Below, in pieces: positions 15,491 through 18,571 of a stretch of DNA of 18,571 nt. The notes below the pieces were generated by a model that saw only the letters and a list, made by a program, of their open reading frames with translations, ran no database searches and was not told the DNA's origin. Location of the stretch: contig JBNKLQ010000112.1 of the NCBI GenBank assembly GCA_050292445.1, forward strand, positions 1-18,571, in the 5' to 3' direction. Within the stretch, counting starts at the first letter, position 1. Each line of letters starts with the position of its first letter. The stretch comes from Leptofilum sp050292445. GTDB taxonomy: Bacteria; Chloroflexota; Anaerolineae; Promineifilales; Promineifilaceae. The position numbers were made by a program, and so were the translations under genes.

Positions 15491-16807
15491 ATGACAACCG
15501 TGTCTTTGCAGACTCAAACCTCCCCCACCACCCGACGAGAGCGGTGGGCCTGGTATCTCTATGATTTTGGCAACTCCGCTTACGCTGCTGTGGTCCTGCT
15601 GGCCGTTTACTCTGCCTACTTTCAAGGGGTCGTTGTGGGCGGTGCCGAAGGTTCCCGACTTTGGGGGCTGGCTGTGGGCGTTGCCATGTTGGTGGTAGCC
15701 CTCACCTCCCCCATTCTAGGGGCCATCGCTGATTTTTCTGGCGCAAAAAAGAAATTTTTGCTGTTTTACACCATCATGGCCTGCGTGTTTACCGCAGGTC
15801 TTTTCTTTGCCGAGGCAGGCAGCGTAGCCATCGGCATGGGCTTTTTTATTTTGGCCGAGATTGGCTACCGCAGTGCCCAGGTATTTTACAATGCGCTGCT
15901 GCCCGAGATTGCCGCACCGCACGAGATGGGGCGCGTCTCCGGCAATGGGTGGGCCATCGGCACGGCCGGAGGCATTCTGTGTCTGCTTATCATCCTGCCG
16001 CTGATCGTCATGATTGATGGCAACTTAATTATTCGGGTGTCGCTGGTCATTACGGCCGTATTCTTTGCCCTCTCTGCTCTTCCCATCTTCCTCTGGCTGC
16101 CGGAAAGAGCCAAAGCCAAATCGCTACCCGCAGGCGAGAATTATTTCAGTGTCGCGCTGAAACAGCTGAGCCAAACCGTAAAAACCGCCAGCCAGTTCAA
16201 AGAGTTTCTCAAATTTATGGCCGCCTTCCTTATCTTCAACGATGGCGTTATCATGGCTTTAAACTTTGCGGCCATCATTGGGGCCGTGTTGTACGGCCTA
16301 GACCAAACGCAACTGATCATCTTTGTCATTATTGTGCAGATTAGCAATGTCGCTGGCGCTTATGCCTTTGGCAATTGGGTCGATAAATTAGGCGGTAAAC
16401 GCGCGCTCACTATTTCCATTTTGTTTATGATTGCGGCAATCCTCTGGCTATATTTCAATACCAGCGCGACAGGCTTCTATCTAGTGGGTATTTTGGCCGG
16501 ATTTGCGATGGCTGGCATACAATCAGTCAGCCGCACCATGGTCAGCTTTTTTGCCCCGCCAGGCCGCAGCGCAGAATTTTATGGCTTCTTTGCCGTCGCT
16601 GGGCGCACCTCATCTTTCATTGGCCCAACGGTGTATGGTCTCATTGCCGCTGAAGCAGCGCTTTGGTATCAGGCTCAGGGCGAAACCGCAGCTACAGCGG
16701 AACAGCTAGGGCAAAAGCTGGCCATTTTGTCTATCGGCATCTTCCTGCTCATAGGACTCGCCATTCTCAGTTTTGTAAACGAGAAAAAAGCTCGCTCATT
16801 TTCGTAA
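15491..16807 (+). CDS. MFS transporter of the UMF1 (Atg22-like) family
   Basis: 438 residues from the ATG at 15491, preceded by GAGGA eight bases upstream. The N-terminal signature WYLYDFGNSAYAAVVL (21-36) is diagnostic of the UMF1/Atg22-like branch of the major facilitator superfamily. About twelve membrane segments can be traced, with the usual short basic loop between segments 2 and 3 (ADFSGAKKK, 80-88) and a longer central loop (about 203-235). The substrate of bacterial UMF1 proteins is largely unknown; the fungal relative Atg22 exports amino acids from vacuoles. The acyl-CoA ligase gene follows after 42 bp with no visible terminator, so the two are probably one transcript and the transporter may import an organic acid that the ligase activates. 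That last step is inference. Confidence 0.88.
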   Translation: MTTVSLQTQTSPTTRRERWAWYLYDFGNSAYAAVVLLAVYSAYFQGVVVGGAEGSRLWGLAVGVAMLVVALTSPILGAIADFSGAKKKFLLFYTIMACVFTAGLFFAEAGSVAIGMGFFILAEIGYRSAQVFYNALLPEIAAPHEMGRVSGNGWAIGTAGGILCLLIILPLIVMIDGNLIIRVSLVITAVFFALSALPIFLWLPERAKAKSLPAGENYFSVALKQLSQTVKTASQFKEFLKFMAAFLIFNDGVIMALNFAAIIGAVLYGLDQTQLIIFVIIVQISNVAGAYAFGNWVDKLGGKRALTISILFMIAAILWLYFNTSATGFYLVGILAGFAMAGIQSVSRTMVSFFAPPGRSAEFYGFFAVAGRTSSFIGPTVYGLIAAEAALWYQAQGETAATAEQLGQKLAILSIGIFLLIGLAILSFVNEKKARSFS

Positions 16808-16849
16808 ACACAATCAGAAACCATATTATTTCCCATAAAAGGAGCAGTT

Positions 16850-18433
16850 ATGATCTTTAAAAGCCCATACCCAGATGTTGATATTCCCAATATATCGCTA
16901 ACCCAATTTGTTTTGGAAAAAACACAGCAGTTTGGCGATAAACCCGCACTCATTGATGGGCCAAGCGGCCGTACCATCACCTATGCCCAGTTGGGAGGCG
17001 CAATCCGGCTGGTGGCCTCTAGCCTGGCCAAGCGAGGCTTTGGCAAGGGGGACGTATTCGCAATTTATAGTCCAAATCTGCCTGAATATGCCGTCGCCTT
17101 CCATGCCGTCTCGCTGCTAGGCGGCATTGTCACCACCGTCAACCCCCTCTACACGGCGCACGAGCTAGCCCATCAGCTAAAAGATGCAGGCGCTAAATAT
17201 ATTCTCACCATTTCTATGTTTTTGGAAAATGCTAAAACGGCCGCTGCTGAAACCGGTGGAATAGAAGAGATATTTACCTTCGACCCCGTAGAGGACGCCA
17301 CCCCGTTCGCCAGTTTATTACAAAGCGATGGCTCTCTGCCTGAAATTAATATTGATCCCGCCGAAGACATCATTGTGCTGCCCTACTCCAGCGGCACCAC
17401 TGGCTATCCCAAAGGCGTCATGCTCACCCATCGCAACCTTGTTGCCAATCTGTCCCAAATGGTCGGCATTACCGGCGTTGATCTCATGAACGAAAATGAC
17501 ACGATCATGGGAATTCTGCCCTTCTTCCATATTTATGGCATGGTGGTCATCATGAACATGAGCCTGGCCCAGGGAGCCACTATCGTAACCATGCCCCGCT
17601 TCGAACTCGTGCAGTTTTTGGAGCTAGTGCAAAAACATAAAGTCACGCGCGTAAATTTAGTGCCGCCTATTTTGGTCGGTCTGGCCAAGCATCCCATTGT
17701 GGATCAATATGATCTCTCGTCACTGATTGAGTTGTTCTCTGGTGCGGCCCCACTGGGGCAAGCGCTGGCCACTGAGGTAAGGGAGCGCATCGGCTGCCGC
17801 GTGGTGCAGGGATACGGTCTCACCGAAACCAGCCCGGTCACGCACGTTTACAACATCACCATGACCGAAATAGATAAATTATCTTCTGTTGGTCCAGCCA
17901 TTCCCAATACGGAAGTCATGGTAGTTGATGTGGCAACAGGTGAGCCAGTAGGGCGTAACGCCAATGGTGAAATCTGGATACGGGGACCGCAGGTGATGAA
18001 AGGGTATCTGAACAACCCGGACGCCACGGCGGCTACCCTCGACGACGAAGGCTGGTTACATACCGGGGACATCGGCTACATTGATGATGACGACTTCTTC
18101 TATATTGTGGATCGACTCAAAGAGTTAATTAAATACAAAGGCTTCCAGGTTGCCCCAGCCGAGTTGGAAGGGCTAATGTTATCCCACCCAGCAATTGCGG
18201 ACGTCGCCGTTATCCCCAGTCCAGATGAAGAAGCAGGTGAAGTGCCCAAAGCGTTTGTGGTTCTTAAAGCGGAAGCTACGCCAGAAGAGATTATGGCCTG
18301 GGTAGCAGAGCGCGTTTCACCGCAAAAGAAAATTCGCCGCGTTGAGTTTGTAGATGAAGTGCCCAAGTCGCTTTCGGGAAAGATTTTGCGCCGCGTTTTA
18401 GTAGAGCAAGAACGGGCAAAAGCAGAAAATTAA
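16850..18433 (+). CDS. Acyl-CoA synthetase / 4-coumarate-CoA ligase-like adenylate-forming enzyme
   Basis: 527 residues; AAGGAG (16839-16844) five bases before the ATG. ANL-superfamily motifs are complete: the P-loop YSSGTTGYPKGV (179-190), FFHIYGM (225-231) as in 4CL enzymes, YGLTETSP (322-329), the box II motif GEIWIRG (373-379, GEICIRG in plant 4CL), GWLHTGDIGYID (401-412), and the catalytic lysine K511 in PKSLSGKILRR. It should activate a carboxylic acid with ATP to an acyl-adenylate and transfer it to CoA. The overall pattern fits 4CL-like or medium/long-chain fatty-acid ligases; chain length or aromatic preference cannot be read by eye. There is no exact ACGGCCGT in the gene, only variants (GCGGCCGT near 16967, ACGGCCGC near 17236). 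Confidence 0.93.
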   Translation: MIFKSPYPDVDIPNISLTQFVLEKTQQFGDKPALIDGPSGRTITYAQLGGAIRLVASSLAKRGFGKGDVFAIYSPNLPEYAVAFHAVSLLGGIVTTVNPLYTAHELAHQLKDAGAKYILTISMFLENAKTAAAETGGIEEIFTFDPVEDATPFASLLQSDGSLPEINIDPAEDIIVLPYSSGTTGYPKGVMLTHRNLVANLSQMVGITGVDLMNENDTIMGILPFFHIYGMVVIMNMSLAQGATIVTMPRFELVQFLELVQKHKVTRVNLVPPILVGLAKHPIVDQYDLSSLIELFSGAAPLGQALATEVRERIGCRVVQGYGLTETSPVTHVYNITMTEIDKLSSVGPAIPNTEVMVVDVATGEPVGRNANGEIWIRGPQVMKGYLNNPDATAATLDDEGWLHTGDIGYIDDDDFFYIVDRLKELIKYKGFQVAPAELEGLMLSHPAIADVAVIPSPDEEAGEVPKAFVVLKAEATPEEIMAWVAERVSPQKKIRRVEFVDEVPKSLSGKILRRVLVEQERAKAEN

Positions 18434-18445
18434 GTAATCGTATCA

Positions 18446-18541
18446 AAACCTGACAGGTTCATTCCAAAATTGAATCAAAATGGTTCTTTGCAAGGCAACA
18501 TTGACCTAAATTCATGCTTGTTTTGCGAACCTGTCAGGTTT
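18446..18541. repeat. 15-bp perfect inverted repeat after the acyl-CoA ligase gene
   Basis: AAACCTGACAGGTTC (18446-18460) and GAACCTGTCAGGTTT (18527-18541) are exact reverse complements 66 bp apart. Each arm is itself nearly palindromic (ACCTG-A-CAGGT). Thirteen bases of the same word occur at 9538-9550. The enclosed stretch has no open frame of note. It may be a small dispersed element and may also end transcription of the transporter-ligase unit. Confidence 0.7.
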
Positions 18542-18571
18542 CAAACAAAGGGTGTTTTCGTGAACACATTG

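Noticed and set aside
18552..18571. Possible GTG start of a further gene at the right edge
   Set aside because: Only a few codons are visible after a weak purine stretch; there is nothing to support a gene call.

Overview
The window looks like chromosomal DNA of a free-living Gram-variable bacterium. Chloroflexota (Anaerolineae/Caldilineae-like) is my best guess, inferred from the style of the proteins and of the intergenic repeats; no rRNA or marker gene proves it. Base composition is moderate. All but two of the complete genes end in TAA, the exceptions ending in TAG.

Layout. (1) 1-210: start of a DEAD-box RNA helicase, minus strand, cut by the window edge. (2) 396-3549: a heavy-metal module, a MerR-type regulator followed by a Zn/Cd/Pb-type P1B ATPase; between them lies a promoter with the 20-bp spacer typical of MerR control, flanked by two arrays of 7-bp tandem repeats. 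(3) 3707-4801: a LysM lipoprotein with a C-terminal membrane segment, converging on (4) a membrane histidine kinase (4941-6917, minus) with a GAF domain and no adjacent response regulator. (5) 7147-8964: an M3 oligoendopeptidase F, ended by a 15-bp hairpin. (6) 9079-11561: a minus-strand accessory block with two small membrane proteins, a tiny and possibly broken lipoprotein, and a striking 309-residue protein: thioredoxin-like CxxC domain, internal twin-arginine-type anchor, and a tail with ten cysteines in its last 52 residues. (7) 11823-12842: a PAS-LuxR transcription factor preceded by two palindromes very like the Vibrio lux box. (8) 12847-15338: an AlgI-type MBOAT acyltransferase and an SGNH/AlgJ-like partner, probably acetylating an exported glycan. 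(9) 15491-18433: a UMF1-family transporter and a 4CL-like acyl-CoA ligase, likely co-transcribed.

The strongest window-wide signal is the octamer palindrome ACGGCCGT. I counted 27 exact copies by eye, where about 0.3 is expected by chance; it occurs inside genes, between genes and as the arms of a terminator hairpin. It behaves like the HIP1 palindrome of cyanobacteria or a DNA-uptake-type word. The accessory gene for the Cys-rich protein and the 2.5 kb at the right end lack exact copies.

Most interesting candidates: the Cys-rich precursor-like protein, the lux-box-like operators in front of a LuxR-type gene with no autoinducer domain, the iterated octamer, and the heptamer arrays around the metal promoter.
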